DNA of 64,000 bases from Cupriavidus necator (GCA_022041995.1 CP074382.1:186001-250000); one strand, 5' to 3'; shown: positions 35,056 through 45,090, numbered from the stretch's first letter. The notes: a model not told the origin generated them from the letters alone. Numbers and translations: made by a program.

Positions 35056-36307
35056 ATCGAATGCCACCAGCTTCAAGTTGATCAAGATCAAAAACAGAAA
35101 CCCACGCTCCATCGATGACACTTGCTCCAGCTTACCGCAGGGCGTCTGATGGGGTATCCACGATGCGTTCACCGCTGCACTCCCATTCGAGGTCAGACAG
35201 CGCCGTGGTCGATCTACGAAACGTGGTGCAGACCCGTTCCCCGAGCAGAAGTTTAGGCGTCGATAGACACGTCGAACTCCGAACCATGAGGGCAAACGCA
35301 CCGTATAAGCAAAAGAATAAGCAGTGCACGGTTATACGCTTGATACAGCGGTCAATGGATATTGACAAATTGCATTAACCCTTATGGAGTAAAACGTAGC
35401 AGCATTGTCCACAAAGCTACATTTGCAACAATGATTGATACATCGTGCGTCGGCGCCTCGAAAAAAATAGCGAGTGACCATGACGAACTGCCTGGCATAA
35501 CCCTTGCTGATCCCTTGATTGCCATCCAAGCGGGGAGCGCCAGGTGCCCAGGTCTCTTTACTAATGAGCGACTTATGGTAATAGCTAGCCTCGCGAACTG
35601 TTGCCAGCAATAGAGCGTGGGGAGTCCTAAACAAGCGGTCTGAAGGGCGACTGATGGGTTACCCCAACTGGCACAACTCATGCACATTGGCAACGGTATC
35701 TAAATGAATACTGACATTGGTCAACCCCAGTAGCAATGAAACCGCGAACGACAGCATATCCGCATCGTGGTGCAACGCTGCCCCCACGGATCACCACCGA
35801 GGATAGTGGCACACAGATTTTCTGTAATGCGATGCAAGGTTGAACGCATGGCCGAATGGAGTCCGGCACGCTGGCCGCGAATGTACGGCGGCGACCCTTT
35901 TCTTGCATCTTGGGAAATGCGGTCGGAGCGGAATTCTTGCTCTCCACGCCGTCTTCGCGTAATTCGAGCATAGCCTTCCAGAAGGCTATTATGACGGAAA
36001 GGAGAACTCGAATGCTTCACCCCGAGTACCAGAAAGAATGGCACAGGGCGAAATTTGGACTGCGAAAGAGGCTCACCTTGCGGGCGCACTCATTCGGACA
36101 ACGTACTTGCCGACTTGCATCTGCCATATTTTTGCGAGCCCGACACCCGACGCCCTCCAATGCTTGGCGTAACGAGTTCTGTTTAATAGCGACTTTATAC
36201 ACGGTGCAATTGCTAATTTTTTCCGTTATTTGGATAATCGAATGAATTGAAGCATAATGTTTTGACTCAAAGCGAATATCATTCTTCAACCAAATTAACG
36301 TTATACA
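35056..36307. other. 1.25 kb without a recognisable gene
   Basis: Several 60- to 130-codon frames overlap on both strands, but none has family resemblance, a good start or consistent codon use. Near 35056-35300 the minus strand has protein-like fragments (GAWVSVFDLDQLEAGGIRSI) that could continue the broken gene on the far side of the IS1595 unit. AT content rises towards 36300. Confidence 0.4.
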
Positions 36308-36922
36308 ATGAAAAAAATCGTCACAACCATCGTGGCACTGATTTTCCGTAGCTCATCCCACGCCACGGAGCCACCCAACGAATTTAATCTCTTATCGCGA
36401 CTTATTGGGACTTGGGAGGGCGACAAGGGAATGGATATTGCGCCAGCCCAAAAGAAAACAGGCCTACCAACCGGAGCGGCTGCGTCTAACCCATACTTCG
36501 AAAAAATCGTCATTAGTGATGGGCCGAGCGTCACCAATGCGAGCGACCAGAACTTGGTGTCTGTAAGCTACCACCAGCAGGTATTTAGAAAATCAGATAG
36601 CCAAATGTTTCATGATCAAGTTGGATATTTTATTTTGAACAGGAAGAATAATACCATCATTGATTCTTTTTGCATCCCCCGAGGAGTTTGCGCAACGGCG
36701 GAAGGAAGGCTAAAGGACAATAATTCCTTTAGTGCTTATACGCGCCCCTTTGCTGAGAATTCCTTTATGAGGAAGAACGGCAAAACGCATGAGTTTTACA
36801 TTGATATGAATTTGAACCCCGATGGAACCTTGACATATTCACAAAGAACCATCCTGACAATCTATGGAAAAAAGTTCGTTCACGTCGATACCGGTACCCT
36901 GCGCAGGAAGGCCGGAATGTAG
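36308..36922 (+). CDS. Nitrobindin/THAP4-like beta-barrel protein (tentative)
   Basis: 204 residues. A short hydrophobic N-terminus (MKKIVTTIVALIFRSSSHA) could be a weak signal peptide. The body has LLSRLIGTWEGDKGMDIAPA, the opening G-x-W-x-G strand of heme-binding nitrobindin-like barrels (DUF1794). VSVSYHQQVFRK, HDQVGYFILNRKNNTIIDSF and GTLTYSQRTILTIYGKKFVH then form a run of beta strands. The usual C-terminal His for heme is not obvious. The ribosome-binding site is weak. AT content is higher than in the neighbours, which may point to transfer. Alternative: another lipocalin-like lipid or small-molecule binder. Confidence 0.55.
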   Translation: MKKIVTTIVALIFRSSSHATEPPNEFNLLSRLIGTWEGDKGMDIAPAQKKTGLPTGAAASNPYFEKIVISDGPSVTNASDQNLVSVSYHQQVFRKSDSQMFHDQVGYFILNRKNNTIIDSFCIPRGVCATAEGRLKDNNSFSAYTRPFAENSFMRKNGKTHEFYIDMNLNPDGTLTYSQRTILTIYGKKFVHVDTGTLRRKAGM

Positions 36923-37251
36923 ATTGTATTGTGTACTGCGCCAAGCGTTGGAGTTGTCAACTCCTGCTATCATTTGGGGTCTGCCGAAAAGCGCTAGGGA
37001 AGCGAGTTCGGCTCATCGCAAATCTTCACCCTGGCCAGCCCCTAATGGACGGGAACACCATCTTTTTCAGACAAGACTGACCCCGGCTCTTGTCACGGTT
37101 TCCAACGGGCCACGGTGCTTCAAGTAACGCCCGTCCCGAAATCGGGCTGTAGTAGTTATACGTCGTTTCCTGAATACAGAAATTTGCGCTGCTGGTCCAC
37201 CGACTCCGCTCACGCGTCGTGTCAGTTTCATACACTTATTCGAAGCAATCC
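36923..37251. other. Intergenic stretch, nothing recognised
   Basis: 329 bp with only short overlapping frames. A minus-strand frame at 37026-37276 has no family resemblance. It probably contains the promoter of the following membrane-protein gene. Confidence 0.4.
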
Positions 37252-37770
37252 ATGATCCTACGAATCTCCAAGACACTAATGGTCTTTGCCATCGCCCTCT
37301 TTGCCTCTTTGGTCGCGTTTGACAATATCACTGACTACTCCACGAATTTTGACTTTGTTCGTCATGTGCTGCTAATGGACACGACGTTCCCAGGTAACGG
37401 AATCATGTATCGAGCTATCACCTCGCCCCCTCTGCATCATGTTGCCTATGTGGGCATTATCACACTAGAGACCGCAACCGCTGCGCTGTGCTGGGTCGGC
37501 GGCAATCGCTTGTGGTGCGCACGCCGTGGCTCCCACATGACCTTTCAGCGCGCGAAAGGCTTTGCCATCGCCGGACTTACGCTGGGTTTTTTGACATGGC
37601 AGGTCGCATTCATGTCGGTGGGAGGGGAATGGTTCGGCATGTGGATGTCGAAACAGTGGAATGGGATGCCAGATGCGTTCCGATTCTTTATCACGATCCT
37701 TTCGGTGCTGATCTTCCTAAGCCATCGCGATGATGCTTTGGAAATCCTCGACAGACCGGACGACCTATAG
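37252..37770 (+). CDS. DUF2165-family small integral membrane protein
   Basis: 172 residues from ATG 37252; the in-frame upstream ATG at 37219 lacks a ribosome-binding site. There are four hydrophobic segments: TLMVFAIALFASLVAF, HHVAYVGIITLETATAALCW, GFAIAGLTLGFLTWQVAF and FRFFITILSVLIFLS. Family landmarks are FDNITDYSTNFDFVRHVLLM, DTTFPGN and the GGEWFGMWMSKQWNGM segment, which is highly conserved in DUF2165. Function unknown; inner-membrane location inferred. It appears intact and isolated between decayed regions. Confidence 0.9.
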   Translation: MILRISKTLMVFAIALFASLVAFDNITDYSTNFDFVRHVLLMDTTFPGNGIMYRAITSPPLHHVAYVGIITLETATAALCWVGGNRLWCARRGSHMTFQRAKGFAIAGLTLGFLTWQVAFMSVGGEWFGMWMSKQWNGMPDAFRFFITILSVLIFLSHRDDALEILDRPDDL

Positions 37771-37799
37771 TCAAAACCTTATCGACCAAGGGCCCCCGT

Positions 37800-38185
37800 C
37801 TTGTAGACGCTCGCACAGCATAATCTGGGGATACCTTAGGCGCGCACGGGAAAAAGTAGACTCAGAGGGGTAGAAGGGAACAGGCGGCCGGGCGGGCATG
37901 CAGGGACTTCGCCGACAGGCTCGGAATACCGTTGGTCGTTCAGTTGTGGCGACATGCCTGGGAGGCTTGCTCGTCGACGATTGTAGGCAGCGGCAGGTCC
38001 CTTGCGGCTACCGCGACGCGCAGGAGGCAGCCTCCTCAGTCCCAGCTCATGGGTCTCTCGTGCAGTCAGCGCTGCGATCCCGGCGAAGCATTCGTTATTG
38101 CGCGAGGACGTGCCAGACGATCATTGCCAGCTGACGTGCGGTGGCAACAGCCGCGATCCGCTGACCGCGACGATAGGAGCCGGAA
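37800..38185 (-). pseudogene. Degenerate IS110-family C-terminal remnant
   Basis: Minus-strand frames give NSGSYRRGQRIAAVATARQL then AMIVWHVLAQ, and after frameshifts LGLRRLPPARRGSRKGPAAA. This order matches the end of IS116/IS110/IS902 transposases (GQRVAAVAVARKLA... and ..LPARRG.RKG.AA.Y). At least two frameshifts and stops are present. The fragment reaches the 3' end of the GH12 gene. Confidence 0.5.
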
Positions 38186-38968
38186 TTACTCTGCGGTGAC
38201 GGCGAAGTTCTTAGACACGAAGCTAAGGCCGCCGACCGACGAGGTTATTTCAAAGCCGTACTCGACCTTACCGATGACCACGTCACCAAAATAGTTCAGC
38301 GATTTCAAGTAATTCATAATCTCCAGCACATCGATCGTGGTGTTGTCGGTCTTCGTTGTGCGCAGGAAAGAATAGACAGCGTTATTGCCATTGCTACCGA
38401 CATAGACATTCCATGTGCTACCGGACAACGGGACGTTGCTATAGAGCGGAATCGCGCAACCGCCAGAGGTCCAGTTGTGGGAGATCGGCTTGACATTACC
38501 GCACCCATTCGAGGTGCCGGTGTAGTTCAGCCAGACCATGATCTCGTGCCGTTCTGTGCCGGCCCAGACATCCAATGTTGATTCCCAGGCACCAATGGAA
38601 GGCGTTGTAGCTGAGACAGAGGCGGTGAGCTTGCTCAGCGAGCTGATAGGTTTGTTGACAGAGTATTCGACGTGCGGATAGGACTTGATGCCGCTCGTGT
38701 CGGGCTGGTCCGAAGTGACACCCCAGTCGAGGTTTGTGTTGGCCCAGAAGGTCTGCCAACCAATTGCGACTGGAGGATTTCCGCAAGGCCCCCAAGCGTC
38801 ATTGTTGAAAGTATACCTGCCGTAGGTCCAATTAGCGAAAAGAGTGCGCTCATGGCAGGACGAGGTTGAAGGCGAAGCTGCAGACCACGTTGCAGCCTGT
38901 GCGATGGTGGATCCAAGCATCAGGGCCGCGGCGATGGCGTAGCCAAACAAGATTTGGAATTTAGTCAT
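38186..38968 (-). CDS. Secreted glycoside hydrolase family 12 endoglucanase-like enzyme
   Basis: 260 residues. A clear signal peptide (MTKFQILFGYAIAAALMLGS, cleavage after AQA) is followed by the GH12 beta-jelly-roll order: YTFNNDAWGP, IKSYPHVEYS, ERHEIMVWLNYT with the nucleophile Glu (about 142), WNVYVGSNGNNAVYSFL and VEYGFEITSS with the acid/base Glu (about 240). GH12 enzymes cut beta-1,4-glucan or xyloglucan, so a periplasmic or extracellular role on plant or fungal-like cell wall is likely. AGGAG lies about 11 bases before the ATG. It starts 7 bp after the stop of the upstream Ntn-hydrolase pseudogene. No defects seen, unlike most neighbours. Confidence 0.82.
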   Translation of the reverse strand: MTKFQILFGYAIAAALMLGSTIAQAATWSAASPSTSSCHERTLFANWTYGRYTFNNDAWGPCGNPPVAIGWQTFWANTNLDWGVTSDQPDTSGIKSYPHVEYSVNKPISSLSKLTASVSATTPSIGAWESTLDVWAGTERHEIMVWLNYTGTSNGCGNVKPISHNWTSGGCAIPLYSNVPLSGSTWNVYVGSNGNNAVYSFLRTTKTDNTTIDVLEIMNYLKSLNYFGDVVIGKVEYGFEITSSVGGLSFVSKNFAVTAE

Positions 38969-38975
38969 GTCCTTT

Positions 38976-39616
38976 TTAACTCCTGTCGGTGGGAAGTCGG
39001 GCGGGATCAGTAGGGATTCTAGTTAAGCAACCGTCATTCTCCACGACTTTGCTTGTACCATCCAAGGTCATAGCCTTGTATACAAATGGGCCCCGTACAC
39101 CACACGAGAATTGCTTTGCCGCCATCAGGGCGGTCCGGAGCTCCCGCATTGGTTCGACTGGATTGCCGGAATTGAAGGATGCGTAGAGCGCCCCCATTGC
39201 CACGTCCTGTCCGCATCCAACTGCTTCATAGTCTAGGCGTGTTTCGCCGACCTGATAGTCGCTTTCGATTCGAAAAATTCTACCTTCATAGCCTACGAGG
39301 AATGTTCCACCGCTCTCCACATCGTCCGCCTTTTTCGCATAACCGCCCGACTTGAGACATCCGCGCACTGCGTTGATGAACGTAGTCGTCATGAACGTCT
39401 CAGTGGAAACACGCGGGTCACGCTCCGGAGGAACGAATGCATGGCCAAGAAGCTGCCCCATCCGGAATGAAGTGGTGAAACCGAACAGGAAAGGGCCCAC
39501 CTGATTGATCTTCGGATCGTTGCGGACTCGTATAGCATATCCATTGCCATTACTCGCAGCTGAATCAGCACCATGTACATCATGCCGAACTGCTTGATTG
39601 CTACAACGCAAGTCAT
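38976..39616 (-). pseudogene. HslV-like Ntn-hydrolase (phage/orphan proteasome-like protease), frameshifted
   Basis: ATG 39616 starts MTCVVAIKQFGMMYM, giving a Thr nucleophile after Met removal as in HslV. One base is missing in the next codon (near 39575). The following frame gives HGADSAASNGNGYAIRVRND, then PKINQVGPFLFGFTTSFRMG: the Asp and the Lys correspond to the catalytic Asp17 and Lys33 of HslV. The rest (GYEGRIFRIESDYQVGET, GCGQDVAMGALYASF) is the Ntn fold. It has no HslU partner nearby. Orphan relatives occur in prophages and plasmids. It lies immediately upstream of the GH12 gene on the same strand. Confidence 0.72.
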
Positions 39617-40052
39617 GCTTTACCCTTGGCATTTTCGGCGAACTTTGCCGTTGAGGGCCCTTGGTATGCAAGTCTTGGGCCAATTGTTGCGATTACGCAT
39701 GGCTCTTGCTACTACTCCCTTCATACGCCTCCATTTTGAATGGGCCGCCCTGCTTCTATGCGCTATCGAAACGCGCGTCGCCTTGATTCTTGGCCAGGAT
39801 GAATCGCTCGAAGGCAAAGCTACGAGACAGTGAGGAATGTAATATTTGTCGTAATTACGACAAATTTGTTCCTCGGTTTGTCGAGGTTCGCCCCTGGATG
39901 CTTTGATGCCTGTGTCCGGCCCCATGCTTACCATGTCATACCAAGACTTGCTGAGTTCGAATTATCTGGCCCGGCGACCTTACCGCCTTTATGCCTTATC
40001 CCACACTGGGCTTGGGATCGTCGTGTACCTAGACGGGTCATCAATGATTGCC
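39617..40052. other. Stretch without a recognisable gene
   Basis: Open frames of 86-104 codons exist on both strands (39830 and 39903 on plus, 39934 on minus), but none resembles a family or has a good start. The plus-strand frame at 39903-40163 overlaps the end of the glycosylase-like pseudogene and is probably chance. Confidence 0.4.
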
Positions 40053-40831
40053 TTATTGATTTGTGGACCACAACTCAAATTCCGCCTTCGCCAACCATTG
40101 GCTGATGTAGGACCCCATTGCTTTCAGAAGGACGTCAGAGCACATACCGGCGGCACCGGCTAAGGCGGGGCAAAGCACCAGCCGCGTGCCTTTGTCGTCG
40201 TAGATATGGAGTATGCGAGCCTGGTCGGCCGGCTTCAGGGTGTGCTCTTTGTATGGGAGCCCGCGCATACCGAAGGCATGCACATAATCGTCCTCATGAC
40301 GCTCACCCAGACATACCACCACCTTAGGCCGCTCACGGCGACGTAACGCCTCGATGAAACGAAAACGCCCCCCCTCACGGCAAAGAGTCATGTACGCTAT
40401 TCTCGAAGCAAGTTCAGGTTGCATGCCATAGCGTCGCCTCCAACTCTGGCCGTAGCCTGTACGGATCGGCAGCGGAAATAGGCTAAGCATGAATTCCCGC
40501 CCCAGCGGTCGATACAGGTGCTCAGTAAGATATCTTTTCCAGTCGCCACTATCTTCTTGGCCAAACAACACCATTTCACGCGCAGCTGACATAATATGAG
40601 CGATTCGCTGGTGAGTCTGCCACCGGAGGATCTCCTTTGCATGCCTTGCACGAAATGGGGAGTCCCAAGCTGGACATTCAAGCTGCGGCATCAGTGGGGC
40701 GACCAGCGATAGGCTGCTCCTGGTCGGCGAGTAGTCGCAAAACCAGACCGCAGCGGACGGGTTCCCCCTTCCATGCCAACGAAAGACGCAAAATAGGTGT
40801 CTAATTGCTCGCGGGTAAAAGCTTTCGTCAT
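40053..40831 (-). pseudogene. Uracil-DNA-glycosylase-superfamily-like protein, frameshifted
   Basis: ATG 40831 gives MTKAFTREQLDTYFASFVGM then EGG. After a one-base loss in the G-run near 40765 the frame continues NPSAAVWFCDYSPTRSSLS and then MPQLECPAWDSPFRARHAKE to 40053. The G-x-NP-x-A-x-VWF-C-x-Y opening, and later RERPKVVVCLGER with a terminal LVLCPAL, resemble uncharacterised UDG-fold proteins, but the assignment is tentative. Without repair only the 212-residue C-terminal frame from 40691 would be translated. Confidence 0.5.
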
Positions 40832-41044
40832 CATTCTTGATTCAACTCGGTGTTCTGTCAGCACCTACTATTTGCTTTCATAGCAAAAATCTCTCGCTAT
40901 AGCACGCAATAATCAAGCCAGATCATTAATTTTCGTTGCTTGGCGTCGTTTCACCCAAACTCACTGTATATCAGGCCATTTCCAGGCTGCTGTACGGCGC
41001 CCTACGGCAACCAGATAAGCGTCAAACCGAGACCGTCTTGACGA

Positions 41045-41641
41045 TCAGAACTTGATCTCTGAGAGCCGCTGATTCGCGAGCACGAGGTCGAAGGCAGCGG
41101 GATCGAAGGTGCCGCCACACCACTCGTGGAAGTGGTCGTGTTCCTCCTGAGTCGGATCGCCGATCGCTTCGAGGAAGTTGGCATATCCCGGCACTCCACC
41201 GACGTCTTCCGGCGGACACGCATTCCGCCCGTTCAGGCACAGCGGCCGGCGCATGTCTGGATCAGGCACCAGAGCCTTCTCGACCTTGATCCGATGCTGC
41301 CAGTTGTCACCGTAGTCGTAGATGTAGGTGAATGACTTCAGCCCGCCCAGCGCCTTCGCCAGCGTGACTTGTGCTTCATTGAGCATTGGCGGATCGCTCT
41401 GGAATCCGAAGTCATCCGGTTCACCATAGTTGGTTTCGTCGAAGACGAATTCGTGCAGGTGCGCGCCCTCCCAGCCCATGGCCAGCAGCAGCACGACATG
41501 CAGTTTGCCTAGACGGATTGAGCCGGGGACGATGATTCGTCGCCAGATTGCCGGCTTGATGTACTGCAGTTCAACGCGCAACACGTAATCGGGCACTGGC
41601 GCTCTGACCGGGCGCAGGGAGGGCTTGCGAGCTTGGGCCAT
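41045..41641 (-). CDS. Plasmid pRiA4b ORF-3 family protein
   Basis: 198 residues. Family landmarks are YVLRVELQYIKPAIWRRIIV, KLHVVLLLAMGWEGAHLHEF, YIYDYGDNWQHRIKVEKAL and the Cys-Pro-Pro-Glu-Asp-Val-Gly-Gly segment (CPPEDVGGVPGYANF). These define the PF07929 domain, which is common beside IS66 and on plasmids. Function unknown; cytoplasmic. The gene starts only 7 bp from the IS66 tnpC stop, on the same strand, and may have been captured with the element or have been its target. Confidence 0.9.
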   Translation of the reverse strand: MAQARKPSLRPVRAPVPDYVLRVELQYIKPAIWRRIIVPGSIRLGKLHVVLLLAMGWEGAHLHEFVFDETNYGEPDDFGFQSDPPMLNEAQVTLAKALGGLKSFTYIYDYGDNWQHRIKVEKALVPDPDMRRPLCLNGRNACPPEDVGGVPGYANFLEAIGDPTQEEHDHFHEWCGGTFDPAAFDLVLANQRLSEIKF

Positions 41642-41648
41642 CGAATTA

Positions 41649-42704
41649 TTACGCGGCTTGCTGCTCGACGTTTTCGGCTGGCATCAGGCGCCACGGCAGC
41701 AACTCGTCGATGCGGTTGATGGGATGATCGGCGATGCGCTCAAACACCGTGCGCAGGTACGCAAACGGCTCGATGTCGTTCAGGCGCGCCGTACCGATCA
41801 GGCTGTAGATCACCGCCGCGCTTTCGCCACCGCCGTCGGAGCCTGCGAACAGATAGCGCCTGCCGAGGACCAGCGGGCCTGATCGCGCGCTCCGCCGTGT
41901 TGTCCACCTCATGCAGGCACAGGCGCGCCGTGCGTGTCTTGCCACGCCCTGGCTCCAGCACAGGCGCGAGCGTGTCGTCGGTATGGATCTTGTCTGCGTC
42001 GCGCACATAACGACCGAGTGCATCGGACAGCGGCTGCAGCAGCGCCGCTGCTTCACGCACCCACGAAGCCAGTGTGCCCGATCCAGTTCGATGCACGCGC
42101 GGCGATAGATGCCTGCCTGCCGGTATAGCGGCGTATGGTCAGCGTACTTCGCGACGACGACCTGCGCGAGCAGTCCGGCTCCCGCCATTGCGCGCGCTGT
42201 CGGGCGCGAAGGTGCTGGCTTCTGCACCACTGCAGCACAGCGCGGGCAGCTCAGCTTCGGACGCACGTGACGCAGTACCTTGAAGTAACCGGGCACATAG
42301 TCGAGCACCTCCGAGACGTCTTCGCCCTGCGCACCCATCTGTTGCCCGCACTCCGTGCATCCACAGTCCGTCGGTGCATGAACAACCGTTTCACGGGGAA
42401 GATGGGCGGGGAAGTGCCATGGCTTGCGGCACAGCGGAAAAATGTTCGTTGTGGCCGACGTACCGGCAGTCGCGTCGGCATCAGGCGCCTTCGCCGTTGC
42501 CGCCATGGCCGATTCAGGAACGGGAAGCTCACCGAGCGCCAGCTGCAACTGGCCCATCAGTTCGGTCATACGCTCCGATGAACGGCCATACTGCCATCGC
42601 CTCAGTCGCGAGATCTCCGCCAGCAACTGCGCAATGGTCTCGTCGCCCGAGGCAACGATGCGTTTGAGGGCGGCGATGTCATCGGGCAGATGGCTGGCTG
42701 GCAT
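41649..42704 (-). pseudogene. IS66-family transposase TnpC with internal deletion and frameshifts
   Basis: The N-terminal coiled region (ALKRIVASGDETIAQLLAEI, SRLRRWQYGRSSERM), the Cys zinc-binding part (CGCTECGQQM, CPRCAAVV) and the start of the catalytic region are readable. The middle frame shifts (SWVREAAALLQPLSDALGRY is in another frame). About 150 residues of the DDE core between KTRTARL and CLHEVDNTAERAIRP are missing. The C-terminus (LFAGSDGGGESAAVIYSLIG, NRIDELLPW) is intact in type. The element cannot make its own transposase. Confidence 0.88.
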
Positions 42705-42743
42705 GCGTGCCGGTGTAAATGAAGCCCGCGAGCTTGTGGGCTG

Positions 42744-42929
42744 TTATGCCGCGTGCGTCAGCTGCCACGTCCGCTTTGGATGCCGCCAGTCAATCCCCTT
42801 GAGCAGCATCGACAGTTGGGCGGCAGACAGATGGACTGTTCCCGAGTCCGCCTGCGGCCACACGAAGCGTCCGCGCTCAAGTCGTTTTGCGTACAGGTTC
42901 ATGCCGTCGCCGCTCCACCATAAAATCAG
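42744..42929 (-). pseudogene. IS66 TnpB, C-terminal part
   Basis: Reads ILWWSGDGMNLYAKRLERGR, FVWPQADSGTVHLSAAQLSM and LLKGIDWRHPKRTWQL, the conserved second half of IS66 Orf2. It joins the N-terminal part at 47119-47288 across the ISL3 insertion (GDLIKI + LWWSGDG). The sequence AAAATC is repeated at both joints (42922-42927 and 47119-47124). Confidence 0.9.
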
Positions 42930-42959
42930 GCTCGTCGGCGGAATCTGTGGGTGAAAGCG

Positions 42960-43229
42960 GATGTGCGGCTAGCCGAGTGAAGCCCGATTCAGGTACTGAT
43001 AGAGCTTGCGACAGGTTGCGACAGGTTGCATCAAAGGAATTTTGTGCGGACTCGGAGATAACTGGCCAGATGAGAGGGCCGCCGTCTTCCTCGATGAGCT
43101 TGTCCAGGAGGGTTGCCACAGGGAGGGTAAGGAGATCGGGATCTTCATGGCGTCGTCGGATCATTTCGCCACCGAGCATCCAGATGTGATCGCGGTGCCG
43201 AAGCAATGTCTTGCGTGCGTATCCCAAGG
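42960..43229 (-). pseudogene. Unidentified ISL3-associated frame with a 10-bp tandem duplication
   Basis: The minus-strand frame reads RHRDHIWMLGGEMIRRRHED, then LLDKLIEEDGGPLIWPVISE and SFDATCRNLSQ. Removing one unit of the duplicated TTGCGACAGG (43006-43025) changes the tail to DATCRKLYQYLNRASLG and then a stop, a more natural protein end just inside the inverted repeat. I recognise no family. It may be an accessory gene of the ISL3 element. Confidence 0.45.
43006..43025. repeat. 10-bp tandem duplication in the ISL3 left arm
   Basis: TTGCGACAGG twice in a row, followed by a partial third TTGC. Confidence 0.92.
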
Positions 43230-43287
43230 AGAGGTGGCGCCGGAAATTCGGACAGTCGGATAAATGGAAGAGCTGGGGTCTGAGCCG

Positions 43288-44738
43288 CACCCCTTTCAAG
43301 GTGATCAAACGACACGTCCGGCCTTTATGACACGTGCGGTAGAGACATGCCGTCTTGCCACGCAGCCTGCAACATAGCTTTTCTTCTTGGGCGCTTTGGG
43401 TCCCCGCGGATGTTTTCGCAACGCAAGTGCATCAACGTGCGTTGCTATTTTTAGCAGCGTCCGGCTAAGCTGGGCCGGCGTGAGTGGGTCGTATGCCTGC
43501 CATACCTCGGCCGGCACAGCGATCATCATGCCGGCATACGTTGCCCGGATTTCGCTGGCGAGGTAATACGGTGAGAGCTCGATATCACTGGTATCCAACT
43601 CATGGCGGATTCTCACCGCCGTCGCAATCACGCTCAGCACGTTATACGCCAGCGCCGCCACGCCGAAGGCCAGCAGCGCCGCACGCGGCTGACTCAACGA
43701 ACGAATCTCGCTATTGAGCACCGATTCGAGTCGCTGAAACAGATTCTCGATGCTCCAGCGGCGTCGGTATAGCTGGGCGACCGCGTCGGCCGTGAGGTGT
43801 GCGGCTGGGACATTGGTCAACAAGCGAACGACGGTGTCACCGGCCTCGGTGGCACGATCCAGATGCAACTCGATGCGCCGCAGCACCAGCGGTGTGTTCG
43901 ATTCATCCAGAATGCTGACCGCCTGCTCGTATACGATGCCGGCTTCGACTCGGCCCACCTCGCGTGCCGGCTCCAACTCGCTGGGGCACGGATTGCGGCC
44001 GTGCTCGCGCACAATGAAGGCGCTGCCGCGATGCTGCCAGCCGGTAAGGATCGCCCGGGTGCTGAAGTTGCGATCGGCGATCCACAACTGGGCCGGCTCG
44101 GCCGACTCGAGCAGGGTTTCCATGATGGCCCGCTCCTGCGCATGCGCATCCTCACAGGGCACCAGATCGACAATCATCGCCGTATCCGGGTCATAAACCA
44201 CCAATGACTGCCCTGGCAAGGCCGCGCCCCGAAACCCACGCAATGGTTTCAGGCGCTTTTCGCTCGCCGGCAAGTGGCTGCCATCCACGATGCGCAGGCG
44301 ATAGCCGTCCACCGAGGGCGGCTGCTTGCGCAACATCGGCTGCACAACCGGCCCCAACCGCCGCGCACTACCTTGCACCAAGGCACGAACCAGTCCCGGC
44401 TCGGTCCGGCTGATCTTGTCGTACAGCGCGGTGATGGAAACCGGCAGCGCCGGACTGGCCTTGGCCGCCGCATGCACCGACGGGCGCAGGCCAACGGCAA
44501 CCAGCGACATGATCTCAACCGTCGTCGAGAACAATAGCTCCCGCGTGTACTGCGTTTCACGCTCCTGCTCGAACAACTCGTCGATCCAGGGCGCGTTGCA
44601 ACCCCAGACGCGCCATCACACTGATCGGGCTGTGTTCGATAAAGCGTTCCACCACTGCATCCAGTACCACGCTACTCACTCCGGCTTTCGTTCGAGAACA
44701 CGGAGGGTGCCCTATTTCTCGTCACCTTGAAAGGGGTG
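43288..44738 (-). mobile_element. IS4-family element inserted near the left end of IS3
   Basis: 1451 bp. Perfect ends CACCCCTTTCAAGGTGA, flanked by an 11-bp duplication GGTCTGAGCCG (43277-43287 and 44739-44749), the usual length for IS4. Confidence 0.95.
43305..44679 (-). pseudogene. IS4-family transposase, frameshifted near its start
   Basis: A GTG at 44679 begins VSSVVLDAVVERFIEHSPIS, the usual N-terminus of this IS4 subgroup. After LQRAL a small deletion shifts the frame. The main frame then begins WIDELFEQERETQYTRELLF and continues to 43305. DDE residues: LRIVDGSHLPASEKRL, LWIADRNFSTRAIL and the YREK-type motif LYRRRWSIENLFQRLE. Unless ATG 44576 (423 residues) is used productively without the N-terminal 35 residues, the protein is defective. 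Confidence 0.82.
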
Positions 44739-44781
44739 GGTCTGAGCCGGCCATAATGGCGGGCAGAAAGGACCTCAGAAG

Positions 44782-45090
44782 ATAACGAAACGAAGCAGGC
44801 GAACCCACTCGGCGGGGTTGAAGGCGAAGGTAGCCCTGGCGGCCCTCAAGGGCGAAAAGACGCTGGCGGAGCTGGCCCAGCAGTACGACGTGCACCCCAG
44901 CCAGATCACAGCGTGGAAGCAGCAGTTGGTGGAGCATGCCGCGGACCTGTTCGGCGGTGGCAAGGAAAGTGGGGGCGAGCCGCCGGTGGATTTGAAGGTG
45001 CTGCACGCCAAGATCGGCCAGTTGGCGCTGGAGAACGATTTTTTGTCCGGCGCGCTCAGCAAGGCCGGCCTGCTGAGCGCAAAGCGATGA
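44782..45090 (+). CDS. IS3-family OrfA, apparent start codon ATA
   Basis: 103 codons. Read back to the element-typical N-terminus TKRSRRTHSAGLKAKVALAA, the frame begins at ATA (44782) a few bases after AAAGGA. The ancestral ATG has probably mutated, leaving a TTG at 44818 as the first usable start. HTH region TLAELAQQYDVHPSQITAWK; zipper helix VLHAKIGQLALENDFLSGAL. It overlaps orfB by ATGA at 45087. Confidence 0.8.
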   Translation: MTKRSRRTHSAGLKAKVALAALKGEKTLAELAQQYDVHPSQITAWKQQLVEHAADLFGGGKESGGEPPVDLKVLHAKIGQLALENDFLSGALSKAGLLSAKR

